A stretch of DNA of 21,643 nt from Ghiorsea sp. (GTDB taxonomy: Bacteria; Pseudomonadota; Zetaproteobacteria; Mariprofundales; Mariprofundaceae): the NCBI GenBank assembly GCA_021772875.1, contig JAJFLD010000187.1, positions 1 through 21,643 of the forward strand, in the 5' to 3' direction. Below the pieces are notes generated by a model that did not search any database, had not been told where the DNA came from, and saw only the letters and a list, made by a program, of their open reading frames with translations. This document shows, piece by piece, positions 6,973-14,763 of this stretch; the first letter of the stretch is position 1; every line of letters begins with the position of its first letter. The translations under genes and the position numbers were made by a program.

Positions 6973-9900
6973 GAAGTATGATCGCCTTTTTTGTTAAACG
7001 TGGTTTATTGGTTAATATGATATCCGGCATGTTGTTTTTAGGGGGTGTTTATGCCGCACTTAACATCCAACGTGAAGCATTTCCAAGTGTGAACTTTGAT
7101 TTGGTTGTGGTGGGCGCTGCATACCCTGGCGCATCACCGCAAGAGCTAGAGCAGCTTGTGGTGACACCTATAGAACGTGAGTTAAAAAGCGTGGATGGCA
7201 TCAAACGCATGACTTCAACGTCTTTTCCTGGCTCTATGGAGATATTGTTAGAAATCGACCCTAATTACAGCGACCGATCGCGTTTTGTATCGGATGTGCA
7301 ACAAGCCATTAACCGTGCCGTTTTACCAGCGGAGCTGCCGCATCAACCGTTTGTGAAAGAGATTAAATCTGAGTTAACCCCAGTCATTTCATTTTCTATT
7401 TTTGGCCCCATTCCTGAGCTCGAATTAAAACATATTGCAAATATGATTGAAGATGATTTGTTGAATATTAAAGGTGTATCTAAGGTTACGGTTCAAGGTG
7501 ATCGCAAAGAAGAAATTAGAATCACCCTAAACCCACAAAAAATGCAGAAAAATCATGTCTCTACTGAAGAAGTGATTCAATTGATTCAGAAGTGGAATGT
7601 CAACGCACCTGGTGGTCAAATTAAGACGGTTGGTGGTTTAAAATCAATTCGTATCAATGGCGAGTTTACTTCCGCTCAAGATGCAGGGAAATTGGTTTTG
7701 CGAGCCAATGAACTGGGTGAAGCGCTTTATTTATCTGATGTTGCAGATGTCAGTCAAACACTGGAAGAACCCCGTAAATATGTTGATGCTATGGGTGAGC
7801 CGGCCATGAATTTCACCGTGGTCAAAAAAGTTGATGCCGATATTATTAAAGTGGTGGATAGGGTGCGTGCGTATTTGCCTACGATTCCAAAGCATTATAA
7901 TGAAGCAATTCAGCAACGCGCATACATGGACTTTTCAATCAATACTCGGATTCGTTTGAATGTTTTGACCAGCAATGGCGCCATTGGTCTTATTTTTGTT
8001 TTGATTTCATTGTTTTTATTCTTACGCCCTTCAGTTGCAGTAACAACTTCGTTGGGGCTACCTATTATTTTCTTTTCAGGCTTGCTCGTGCTCTATTTGA
8101 TGGGCACAACATTAAATCTACTGACGATGTTCGGCTTTATCATTGTCTTGGGGTTGATGGTTGATGATGCTATTATCATTGGTGAGAACACCACATGGCA
8201 TATGGAGCGAGGCCTGAGTCCTGAAGATGCTGCAATTAAAGGTACACATGAGCTTTTAGGTCCTGTGACGGCAACGGTGCTAACCACTGTGGTTGCATTT
8301 TTACCCATGATGTTCATGGATGGTATTATTGGTAAATTTATTTATTCGATTCCTGTTGTGGTGGTTATTCTGCTAACATTTTCATGGGTTGAGGCGATAT
8401 TTATTTTACCCAATCACATTACAGATTTTGCCAATCCAAAGGCGCATCCAAAAGAGAGAAGAGTGCTTGTTTGGATTACAGATGGATATGAAAAGATGTT
8501 ACGATGGGCGCTAAAACTACGTTATTTAACCTTTGCACTTACGATTGCCGCTTTTGTGGGTGCACTGCTGTTGGCAAGTGTGGTTAAGTTTCAATTGTTT
8601 CCTCCAGGTGCAGAAGATCAATTTTATATACAAGTGGCGATGCCCGTGGGCAGCACTTTAGATGAGACCCGAACTACCCTGCTTAAAATGGATTCAGCAG
8701 TGCGGAAGCGTGTTGATCCTACATTGTTAGAGACCACAGTGGCGGTAGCTGGTACCAATCAAGCCAATGAACAAGAGAGTATCAAACAAATTGGTGATCG
8801 ATTTGGTAATTTGAGAGTAATCTTAACATCGTTTGCTTCACGTGATGTTTCAGCCTATAAAGTGATGGCAGATGTTAAAGAAGGTTTTGAAGAGCAGTTT
8901 CCTCAAGCCAAAGTAAACTTTGTTATGCTCAAAGGTGGCCCGCCGACAGGCAAAGCTTTACAAGTTGAAATCACGGGCACGGATGAACACAGAGAGAAAA
9001 GTGGCGAAGCATTAATTGCACTTTTGAGTCAGATGAAAGGTGTGCATTCGATTGAGAGTGGCTTGCAAGAGGGCGTGCCTGAAGTACACATAGAATTGGA
9101 TAGGGCACTTGCTGCATATGCCAATATAGATTTGGCATCAGTGGCAACACACATAAGGGCTGCATTTGATGGTATTCCTGTGTCGACATTGAAAAGAGGC
9201 AAAGAAGAGATTGATGTTACCATACGTTATCCTGAAGTTGCCCAGCGCGACATTTCTACCCTCAAAGACTTATTGATACCCAACCGCACAGGTGGCTTGA
9301 TACCGCTTGGTAAAATAGCAACATTTACGCAAGAGAAAGGTCTGACAAGCATACGACACAAAGATGGTTTACGTGTGCTTAACATCGCAGCAGAAGTGAA
9401 TGATGATGTGATAACATCCAAAGCGCTTAATAGCTGGGTGAAAAAGCACGAGAATGAGTGGATGAGTTCAAAAGATCATGCTGATTTGCAGTATAAACTG
9501 GGCGGTGAACAAGAAAAAACGGATGAATCTGTACAAGGGTTGTTGTTCAGCTTCATTTTTGCCTTGATTGGTATCTTTATTATTCTTGCGATTCAGTTTA
9601 ATCGCATTGCTTATCCGTTTTTGGTGATGTTTGCGATTCCTTTTGGTTTGATTGGTATTGTCGTCGGATTATATTTACACGGTGAATCTTTATCGTTTAT
9701 GTCATTGATGGGTTTTGTTGCATTAACGGGCGTGGTCGTGAACTCATCATTGGTTTTGGCAGTATTGATTCAGCGTGAGCTTGAAGATGGCAAGCCGTGG
9801 TTTGAAGCGATTGTTTATGGTGGGAAACGCAGGCTTAGGGCCGTGTTATTGACTGCCATTACCACTGTGGTTGGTTTATTACCTACAGCTTATGGTTGGG

Positions 9901-10052
9901 GTGGGTTTGACCCGTTTGTTGCACCCATGGCGCTGGCATTATCTTGGGGGCTTATTTTCTCAACAGCGATTACGTTGTTCGCCATTCCTGCGACTTTGGC
10001 GATAGCTCTAGACATCAAAGGTTTGTTCACCAAGAAAACAACTGCAACATGA
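6969..10052 (+). CDS. RND-family efflux pump, inner-membrane permease
   Basis: A proton-driven exporter of the resistance-nodulation-division superfamily, AcrB-like in size (1027 aa). Visible are span 1 (about 11-30), the first porter/docking block with YPGASPQELEQLVVTPIE, spans 2-6 (about 335-470), span 7 (about 513-535), a second periplasmic block, and spans 8-12 (about 860-1015). The proton-relay pair in span 4 is Asp399-Asp400 in GLMVDDAIIIGEN. In span 10 the sequence is GVVVNSSLVLAVL, so the position of AcrB Lys940 is Asn925. Substrate cannot be read from the sequence; an HAE-type drug or organic pump is more likely than a metal pump. AGGAG lies 7 nt before the ATG. No membrane-fusion (adaptor) gene is between it and the tolC-like gene or after it. 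Confidence 0.95.
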   Translation: MRSMIAFFVKRGLLVNMISGMLFLGGVYAALNIQREAFPSVNFDLVVVGAAYPGASPQELEQLVVTPIERELKSVDGIKRMTSTSFPGSMEILLEIDPNYSDRSRFVSDVQQAINRAVLPAELPHQPFVKEIKSELTPVISFSIFGPIPELELKHIANMIEDDLLNIKGVSKVTVQGDRKEEIRITLNPQKMQKNHVSTEEVIQLIQKWNVNAPGGQIKTVGGLKSIRINGEFTSAQDAGKLVLRANELGEALYLSDVADVSQTLEEPRKYVDAMGEPAMNFTVVKKVDADIIKVVDRVRAYLPTIPKHYNEAIQQRAYMDFSINTRIRLNVLTSNGAIGLIFVLISLFLFLRPSVAVTTSLGLPIIFFSGLLVLYLMGTTLNLLTMFGFIIVLGLMVDDAIIIGENTTWHMERGLSPEDAAIKGTHELLGPVTATVLTTVVAFLPMMFMDGIIGKFIYSIPVVVVILLTFSWVEAIFILPNHITDFANPKAHPKERRVLVWITDGYEKMLRWALKLRYLTFALTIAAFVGALLLASVVKFQLFPPGAEDQFYIQVAMPVGSTLDETRTTLLKMDSAVRKRVDPTLLETTVAVAGTNQANEQESIKQIGDRFGNLRVILTSFASRDVSAYKVMADVKEGFEEQFPQAKVNFVMLKGGPPTGKALQVEITGTDEHREKSGEALIALLSQMKGVHSIESGLQEGVPEVHIELDRALAAYANIDLASVATHIRAAFDGIPVSTLKRGKEEIDVTIRYPEVAQRDISTLKDLLIPNRTGGLIPLGKIATFTQEKGLTSIRHKDGLRVLNIAAEVNDDVITSKALNSWVKKHENEWMSSKDHADLQYKLGGEQEKTDESVQGLLFSFIFALIGIFIILAIQFNRIAYPFLVMFAIPFGLIGIVVGLYLHGESLSFMSLMGFVALTGVVVNSSLVLAVLIQRELEDGKPWFEAIVYGGKRRLRAVLLTAITTVVGLLPTAYGWGGFDPFVAPMALALSWGLIFSTAITLFAIPATLAIALDIKGLFTKKTTAT

Positions 10053-10088
10053 TAAAACGTTAATTTTACTTTCATGCTTAAATCATGT

Positions 10089-10191
10089 GGGGGTTCTAAA
10101 GTTTGCAATGTCTGGCGCTAACTCCCTCCCTCCCCCTCCTCAGCGTCAGACAGTTATCGACAAAGGCTCCGATTTTATCGGAGCCTTTTTT
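10089..10191 (+). ncRNA. Candidate structured small RNA with C-rich hairpin loop
   Basis: GTCTGGCGCT (10110-10119) pairs with AGCGTCAGAC (10142-10151) over 10 bp with a single G-U pair. The 22-nt loop between them (10120-10141) is almost all C and U, containing CTCCCTCCCTCCCCC and then TCCTC, so it holds several CCUCC anti-Shine-Dalgarno cores. A strong Rho-independent terminator follows after 10 nt. A hairpin with an anti-SD loop next to a terminator is the build of known trans-acting RNAs such as the alphaproteobacterial cuckoo RNAs; homology to them is not claimed. The 5' end is unknown: no convincing promoter is seen between the RND stop and 10089, so the RNA may be processed from the 3' end of the efflux transcript. 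Confidence 0.4.
10162..10191 (+). terminator. Rho-independent terminator after the efflux pair
   Basis: AAAGGCTCCGAT (10162-10173) and ATCGGAGCCTTT (10177-10188) form a 12-bp perfect stem around a TTT loop, followed by a T run to 10191. It is symmetrical enough to work on both strands, but only plus-strand transcripts (the RND mRNA or the candidate small RNA) reach it. Confidence 0.95.
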
Positions 10192-10249
10192 GTTGCTGCA
10201 CCATTACTCTGATATCAATGTTTTAGCACATTTTGTAGAGGGAAAAATT

Positions 10250-10265
10250 TGTGCTCATTATCACA
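10250..10265. promoter_or_regulatory. CRP/FNR-superfamily site (CRP-like) upstream of nuoA
   Basis: TGTGCTCATTATCACA matches the CRP consensus TGTGA-N6-TCACA at 9 of 10 core positions and lies in a longer A/T-rich inverted repeat (10243-10271). Its centre, 10257.5, is about 60 bp before the predicted nuo transcription start, the class I activator position. It does not fit the FNR consensus TTGAT-N4-ATCAA. No CRP-type gene is in the window. Confidence 0.5.
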
Positions 10266-10282
10266 ATTTTTGGCATAAAAAA

Positions 10283-10311
10283 TTGACACGTGTTAGTCTC
10301 GGCCTTAGAAA
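10283..10311 (+). promoter_or_regulatory. Candidate sigma-70 promoter of the nuo operon
   Basis: A perfect TTGACA (10283-10288), a 17-bp spacer and TAGAAA (10306-10311, 4 of 6 matches to TATAAT) predict a start near 10318 and a leader of about 58 nt before nuoA. It is the only good promoter in the 170 bp between the terminator and nuoA. The rest of the 323-bp interval 10053-10375 holds the small-RNA candidate, the terminator and the CRP-like site and no credible gene. Confidence 0.6.
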
Positions 10312-10375
10312 TCACATCCTCTGAATTGGATTTGATGATTTCAGTTCTTGTTTTTCGCACGAAATGGGGGAAAAG

Positions 10376-10747
10376 ATGGGGCTTGATTATTTGGCTAGCA
10401 ACTATGTGCCAATTTTTATTTTTATTTTAATCGCTTTGGGTATGGGTATCGCTCCGCTGGTACTTACTATGGTAGTTGCAGAGCAACGTCCTGATGCAGA
10501 GAAGCTGTCTGCCTATGAATGTGGCTTTGAAGCATTTGAGGATGCACGGATGCATTTTGACGTCCGTTTTTATCTTGTAGCCATTCTTTTTGTTATTTTT
10601 GACTTGGAAACAGTGTTTCTTTTCCCTTGGGCCGTCGTGCTTGATCAGATTGGTATTTTTGGTTTTATTGAGATGATGTTGTTTCTAGTAATTCTGTTGG
10701 TTGGGTATGTTTATGCCTGGAATAAAGGAGCTCTGCAATGGGAATAG
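10376..10747 (+). CDS. nuoA: NuoA, complex I membrane subunit
   Basis: NuoA (ND3-like) is a small membrane subunit at the joint of the peripheral and membrane arms of NADH:quinone oxidoreductase. Three spans are visible (about 12-34, 66-88, 93-115). The loop KLSAYECGFEAFEDARMHFD with its conserved Tyr-Glu-Cys-Gly, and the following FYLVAILFVIFDLE and FPWA, are the family signature; the Cys lies in the switch loop near the quinone site. An ATG at 10364 would add MGEK, but it has no ribosome binding site, whereas GGGGGA is 4-5 nt before 10376; the 123-aa form is chosen. The last 10 bp overlap nuoB. It is the first gene of the operon. Confidence 0.95.
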   Translation: MGLDYLASNYVPIFIFILIALGMGIAPLVLTMVVAEQRPDAEKLSAYECGFEAFEDARMHFDVRFYLVAILFVIFDLETVFLFPWAVVLDQIGIFGFIEMMLFLVILLVGYVYAWNKGALQWE

Positions 10748-11214
10748 AAGGTCTTCTTGATAAAGGTTTTATCACAACAACTGCTGATAAGCTGATTAAT
10801 GGTGCGCGTGCGGGTTCATTGTGGCCGATGACATTTGGTTTGGCATGTTGTGCCGTAGAAATGATGCATGCAGGCGCTTCGCGTTATGACTTGGATAGAT
10901 TTGGTATTGTGTTTCGCCCAAGTCCTCGTCAGTCTGATGTGATGGTGGTTGCAGGCACGCTTTGTAATAAAATGGCTCCAGCATTGCGTAAGGTTTATGA
11001 TCAAATGTCTGAGCCACGCTGGGTGATTTCCATGGGTTCATGTGCCAATGGTGGTGGTTATTATCACTATTCTTATGCCATTACGCGCGGTTGCGATCGT
11101 GTTGTTCCTGTTGATATTTATGTGCCGGGCTGCCCGCCTACCGCAGAGGCTTTATTGTATGGATTCATTCAGTTACAAGAAAAGATTAAACGTACAAATA
11201 CGATAGCGCGGTAA
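10738..11214 (+). CDS. nuoB: NuoB, complex I subunit carrying cluster N2
   Basis: NuoB (PSST) holds the terminal [4Fe-4S] cluster N2 that reduces quinone. The 158 aa include all four ligands: the tandem Cys37-Cys38 in GLACCAVEMM, Cys102 in MGSCANGGG and Cys132 in PGCPPTAEAL. RYDLDRFGIVFRPSPRQSD is the conserved segment facing NuoD. AAGGAG 7 nt upstream sits inside nuoA and sets the start. The short N-terminus without extra domains is normal for proteobacterial forms. Confidence 0.99.
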   Translation: MGIEGLLDKGFITTTADKLINGARAGSLWPMTFGLACCAVEMMHAGASRYDLDRFGIVFRPSPRQSDVMVVAGTLCNKMAPALRKVYDQMSEPRWVISMGSCANGGGYYHYSYAITRGCDRVVPVDIYVPGCPPTAEALLYGFIQLQEKIKRTNTIAR

Positions 11215-11219
11215 TTGAT

Positions 11220-11816
11220 ATGGATGAAGTGTTAACGCAAGAGCAGGGTGACCTGTCAGAACTTACTGTGCTAAAAGAGCGGTTTGCAACAACTGTTCTG
11301 AAGGCTGTTGAGGGCATAGATTGCCCAACAATTGTAGTGGGAAAAGAAAGTATTGTTGATGTTTGTCATGTCCTAAAATCTGAGTTTTGTTTTGAGCAAA
11401 TGATTGATCTTTGTGGTGTGGATATGTCGGAGCATCCCAAACATGCTGAAGGCACACCGCGATTTGAAATCGTTTATCATTTATTGTCAGTGACGCAAAA
11501 TAAAAGACTGCGTGTAAAAGTGCTGGTGAATGAACGCGAGATGGTTGATTCGGTGACTGAAGTTTGGTCAACAGCTAACTGGTTTGAGCGAGAAGCATTT
11601 GATATGTATGGTGTTATCTTTAATCACCATCCTGACTTGCGTAGATTGCTCACCGATTATGGTTTTGAAGGCCATCCTTTGCGCAAAGATTTCCCATTAA
11701 CAGGCCATGCTGAAATGTTCTTTGATGAAACGCAGTGGCGCTGTGTTTATAAACCAAACAAATTGGAAAACCGCGTGTTGATTCCAAAAACATGGCCGGG
11801 GGTAGACCGTGGCTGA
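11220..11816 (+). CDS. nuoC: NuoC, complex I 30-kDa-type subunit
   Basis: NuoC is a cluster-free subunit of the connecting module next to NuoD. The 198-aa product contains the 30-kDa signature WFEREAFDMYGVIFNHHPDL and then RRLLTDYGFEGHPLRKDFPL. It is a separate protein here; in enterobacteria nuoC and nuoD are fused. The start is 5 nt after the nuoB stop with only a weak upstream GCGG element, so coupling to nuoB translation is likely. Its 3' end overlaps nuoD by 8 bp. Confidence 0.97.
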   Translation: MDEVLTQEQGDLSELTVLKERFATTVLKAVEGIDCPTIVVGKESIVDVCHVLKSEFCFEQMIDLCGVDMSEHPKHAEGTPRFEIVYHLLSVTQNKRLRVKVLVNEREMVDSVTEVWSTANWFEREAFDMYGVIFNHHPDLRRLLTDYGFEGHPLRKDFPLTGHAEMFFDETQWRCVYKPNKLENRVLIPKTWPGVDRG

Positions 11817-12987
11817 GATTAAAAACTATACCTTAAACTTTGGTCCGCAACATCCTTCAGCTCATGGCGTTTTACGCTTGGTTTTGGAGCTTGATGGGGA
11901 AGTTGTAGAGCGTGCTGATCCGCACATTGGATTGTTGCATCGCGGCACTGAAAAATTATTTGAATACAAAACATACAATCAAAACATCCCTTATTTTGAT
12001 CGTTTTGATTATGTTTCTATGATGGCCAATGAACATGCCTATGCTTTGGGTGTTGAGCGTTTGCTGGGTATCCAAGCGCCAGAGCGGGCGCAATATATCC
12101 GTGTGATGTATGCTGAATTGACGCGTATCTTGAATCATTGTTTGTGGCTGGGCGCAGCAGCACTTGATATTGGTGCAATGACTGTGTTTTTATATTGCTT
12201 CCGTGAGCGTGAAGATATCTTTGATTATTACGAAGAAGTATCAGGTGCGCGCATGCATGCTGCATATTTCCGTCCAGGTGGGGTGGCGCGTGATTTACCA
12301 GAAGGATTGCTGGGTAAAATCAAAGGATTTACAGAGCGTTTCATTGGTTATGTGGATGAATATGAAACACTCTTAACTGAGAACCGTATTTGGAAACAGC
12401 GTACAGTTGATATCGGTGTGATGGATAAACAAGCTGCTTTAGACTGGGGTTTTACAGGCCCTATGATTCGTGCCTCTGGTATTGCTTGGGATTTGCGCAA
12501 AACACAGCCCTATGATGTTTATGATAAAATGGACTTTGATATTCCCATTGGTGCAACAGGCGATAGTTATGATCGTTATTTGGTGCGTGTGGAAGAAATG
12601 CGTCAATCCAATCATATTATCAAACAATGTGTGACTTGGTTAGAGCAAAATGAAGGCCCTGTTAAAGTTGATGATTATAAGCTAACCAGCCCACCACGTG
12701 CCACGATTAAAGATGATATGGAATCATTGATTCATCACTTTAAATTTTTCTCTGAAGGTTATCACGTGCCTGTAGGTGAGGTGTATGCAGCTGTTGAGCA
12801 CCCTAAGGGTGAGTTTGGTGTATACATTGTTTCTGATGGTTCGAACAAACCTTACCGTATGAAGGTGCGTGCGCCTGGTTTTGCCCACTTGGAATCTTTG
12901 GATTACATGTGTCGCGGCCATATGTTGGCGGATGTTGTTACTATTTTAGGCACGCAAGACATTGTGTTTGGAGAGGTGGATCGATGA
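11809..12987 (+). CDS. nuoD: NuoD, complex I 49-kDa-type quinone-site subunit
   Basis: NuoD forms most of the quinone-binding cavity together with NuoB and is related to the large subunit of Ni,Fe hydrogenases without the metal ligands. The 392 aa start with GTG and carry NFGPQHPSAHGVLRLVLELD, with the His of the quinone site, then HIGLLHRGTEKLFEYKTY and the C-terminal DIVFGEVDR ending. GGGGG upstream within nuoC serves as ribosome binding site. The start overlaps nuoC by 8 bp and the stop overlaps nuoE in ATGA. Confidence 0.98.
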   Translation: MAEIKNYTLNFGPQHPSAHGVLRLVLELDGEVVERADPHIGLLHRGTEKLFEYKTYNQNIPYFDRFDYVSMMANEHAYALGVERLLGIQAPERAQYIRVMYAELTRILNHCLWLGAAALDIGAMTVFLYCFREREDIFDYYEEVSGARMHAAYFRPGGVARDLPEGLLGKIKGFTERFIGYVDEYETLLTENRIWKQRTVDIGVMDKQAALDWGFTGPMIRASGIAWDLRKTQPYDVYDKMDFDIPIGATGDSYDRYLVRVEEMRQSNHIIKQCVTWLEQNEGPVKVDDYKLTSPPRATIKDDMESLIHHFKFFSEGYHVPVGEVYAAVEHPKGEFGVYIVSDGSNKPYRMKVRAPGFAHLESLDYMCRGHMLADVVTILGTQDIVFGEVDR

Positions 12988-13484
12988 GTGGTTTAGATCA
13001 GCCACGTTTCAGTGAGGAACGTTTGGCAGAAATCGATGCTTTGGTGAAGCGTTATCCCCATCCGAAATCAGCATTGATGCCTGTGTTGTACATGGCTCAG
13101 CAAGATTTTGGTTTTTTAAGCATGCAAACACAGCAAATGGTTGCGGATGTGTTAAGCTTGAAATTGATGGAAGTTCGCGAAGTGGTTACTTTTTATACGA
13201 TGTTCCGAGAACAACCTTGTGGCACACATTTGCTAGAAATATGTACCAATGTAAGTTGTATGCTCAACGGTGCAGATGAATTGTTTGAACATATGAAAGA
13301 TACTTTGGGCATCCAGGCTGGTGAAACGACTGAAGATGGTTTGTTTACTATTGCCGAAGTTGAATGTGCAGGCGCTTGTGCTGGTGCGCCCTTGTTGCAA
13401 GTGAACAATATATACCATGAAAAAGCAACGGCTGCGGACGTGGATGCTTTGATTATTAAAGTGCGTGCAGGGGAGGTTATTTGA
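12984..13484 (+). CDS. nuoE: NuoE, complex I 24-kDa-type [2Fe-2S] subunit
   Basis: NuoE has a thioredoxin-like fold holding the [2Fe-2S] cluster N1a next to the FMN subunit. In the 166-aa form the ligands are Cys87 and Cys92 (CTNVSC) and Cys128 and Cys132 (CAGAC), the standard C-x4-C ... C-x3-C set. The open frame extends upstream inside nuoD, but ATG 12984 has GGAGAGGTGG before it and begins MSGLDQPRFSEERLAEIDAL, the normal start. It overlaps the nuoD stop by 4 bp; nuoF begins 1 nt after its stop. Confidence 0.98.
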   Translation: MSGLDQPRFSEERLAEIDALVKRYPHPKSALMPVLYMAQQDFGFLSMQTQQMVADVLSLKLMEVREVVTFYTMFREQPCGTHLLEICTNVSCMLNGADELFEHMKDTLGIQAGETTEDGLFTIAEVECAGACAGAPLLQVNNIYHEKATAADVDALIIKVRAGEVI

Positions 13485-13485
13485 T

Positions 13486-14763
13486 ATGATTTCCTCAGAT
13501 CCGAAACAAGTACAACGTATCTGCTTTTATAATATTGAAGTAGAAAACATGCATAAGCTTGAAGTTGCAAAAAAACACGGCGCGTATGAATTTTTACCGA
13601 CTGTTCTGAACGACTTCGATACCGACAGAATCATTGATGAGGTTAAAACATCTGGCCTTCGTGGTCGTGGTGGCGCGGGTTTTCCAACGGGTTTGAAGTG
13701 GTCTTTTGTACCACGTAATACGGGCAAACCAACCTATTTGCTTTGTAATGCGGATGAAGGTGAGCCTGGAACATTTAAAGATCGTGATATCATGCGTTTT
13801 GATCCGCACTTGCTCATTGAAGGCATGGTGATGGCGGGTTTCGCGCTAGGCGTGAAAGATGCGTATATTTATATCCGTGGTGAATTTTTACACGAAACCA
13901 ATGTGATGAATGCAGCTATTGAAGAAGCTTATGCGGCGAATCTGTTGGGTGAAAATATTTTGGGCACCAAATATTCAATGAACTTAACAGTGCATCGTGG
14001 TGCTGGTGCATATATTTGTGGTGAAGAAACAGCTTTGATTGAGTCTTTAGAAGGTAAGTCTGGTCGTCCACGGTTTAAGCCACCGTTCCCTGCTGTTGAA
14101 GGTTTTTACTCCAGCCCTACAGTGGTTAATAATGTTGAAACTTTAACAACCATCCCAGCGATTCTGGAGCATGGTGGCGCATGGCACGCAGCCATTGGTA
14201 AACCCAATAATACGGGCTGTAAGATTTTTTCAGTGTCTGGACATGTGAATAAACCAGGCAACTACGAAGTACCTATGGGTACTTCGTTGAAAACATTGAT
14301 TGAAGATTATTGTGGTGGTTTGCAACATGGTAGTGTGCCTAAAGTTGTCATCCCTGGTGGTTCATCAACGCCTTGGCTAACGGCTGAGCATTATGAAGTG
14401 CCTTTGACCTATGATGACATTATGAAAGCAGGCTCATTTTTAGGCTCTGGCGCCATTATTGTATTGGATGAAACCGCTGATGTGGTTGCTGTGACACGTC
14501 GCTTGTCTCATTTTTATGCCCATGAATCCTGTGGTCAATGCACACCTTGCCGTGAAGGTACAGGTTGGGTTGAACGGATCATGAATCGTGTCGATGCAGG
14601 ACATGGCACGCAAGCAGATATAAAAACATTAAAAGATGCTTCTACACATATGGCTGGGCGCACCATTTGTGCTTTGGCAGAAGGTGCCGCTGCACCCGTT
14701 TTATCTATGCTCAAGCATTTCCCTGAAGAAGTTCAAGCTAAGCTTGCGGAGAAATCATCATGA
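13486..14763 (+). CDS. nuoF: NuoF, complex I NADH/FMN-binding 51-kDa-type subunit
   Basis: NuoF oxidises NADH through FMN and passes electrons to cluster N3. The 425 aa show the glycine-rich FMN/NADH site GRGGAGFPTGLKW, then NADEGEPGTFKDRDIM, GAGAYICGEETALIESLEGK and GRPRFKPPFPA. N3 ligands are Cys349, Cys352 and Cys355 in SCGQCTPCREG and Cys395 in TICALAEG. GGGGAGG lies before ATG 13486; the frame is open to a GTG at 13465, but that would overlap nuoE without its own ribosome binding site. The stop overlaps the nuoG start in ATGA. Confidence 0.98.
   Translation: MISSDPKQVQRICFYNIEVENMHKLEVAKKHGAYEFLPTVLNDFDTDRIIDEVKTSGLRGRGGAGFPTGLKWSFVPRNTGKPTYLLCNADEGEPGTFKDRDIMRFDPHLLIEGMVMAGFALGVKDAYIYIRGEFLHETNVMNAAIEEAYAANLLGENILGTKYSMNLTVHRGAGAYICGEETALIESLEGKSGRPRFKPPFPAVEGFYSSPTVVNNVETLTTIPAILEHGGAWHAAIGKPNNTGCKIFSVSGHVNKPGNYEVPMGTSLKTLIEDYCGGLQHGSVPKVVIPGGSSTPWLTAEHYEVPLTYDDIMKAGSFLGSGAIIVLDETADVVAVTRRLSHFYAHESCGQCTPCREGTGWVERIMNRVDAGHGTQADIKTLKDASTHMAGRTICALAEGAAAPVLSMLKHFPEEVQAKLAEKSS

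Noticed and set aside
10243..10271. A/T-rich inverted repeat read as a second terminator
   Set aside because: The stem is AT-rich with a bulge and lies after a far stronger terminator and before the promoter; a protein-binding palindrome explains it better.
10103..10324. 73-codon open frame in the gap before nuoA
   Set aside because: It runs through the C-rich hairpin, the terminator and the nuo promoter, has no ribosome binding site and looks like no protein family.
10312..10375. Possible riboswitch or attenuator in the nuo leader
   Set aside because: The leader is about 58 nt, with no stable stem and no T-run terminator; I see no aptamer-like structure.
12909..12983. Upstream extension of nuoE
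   Set aside because: The extra 25 residues are nuoD read in another frame; ATG 12984 has a strong ribosome binding site and the normal NuoE N-terminus.
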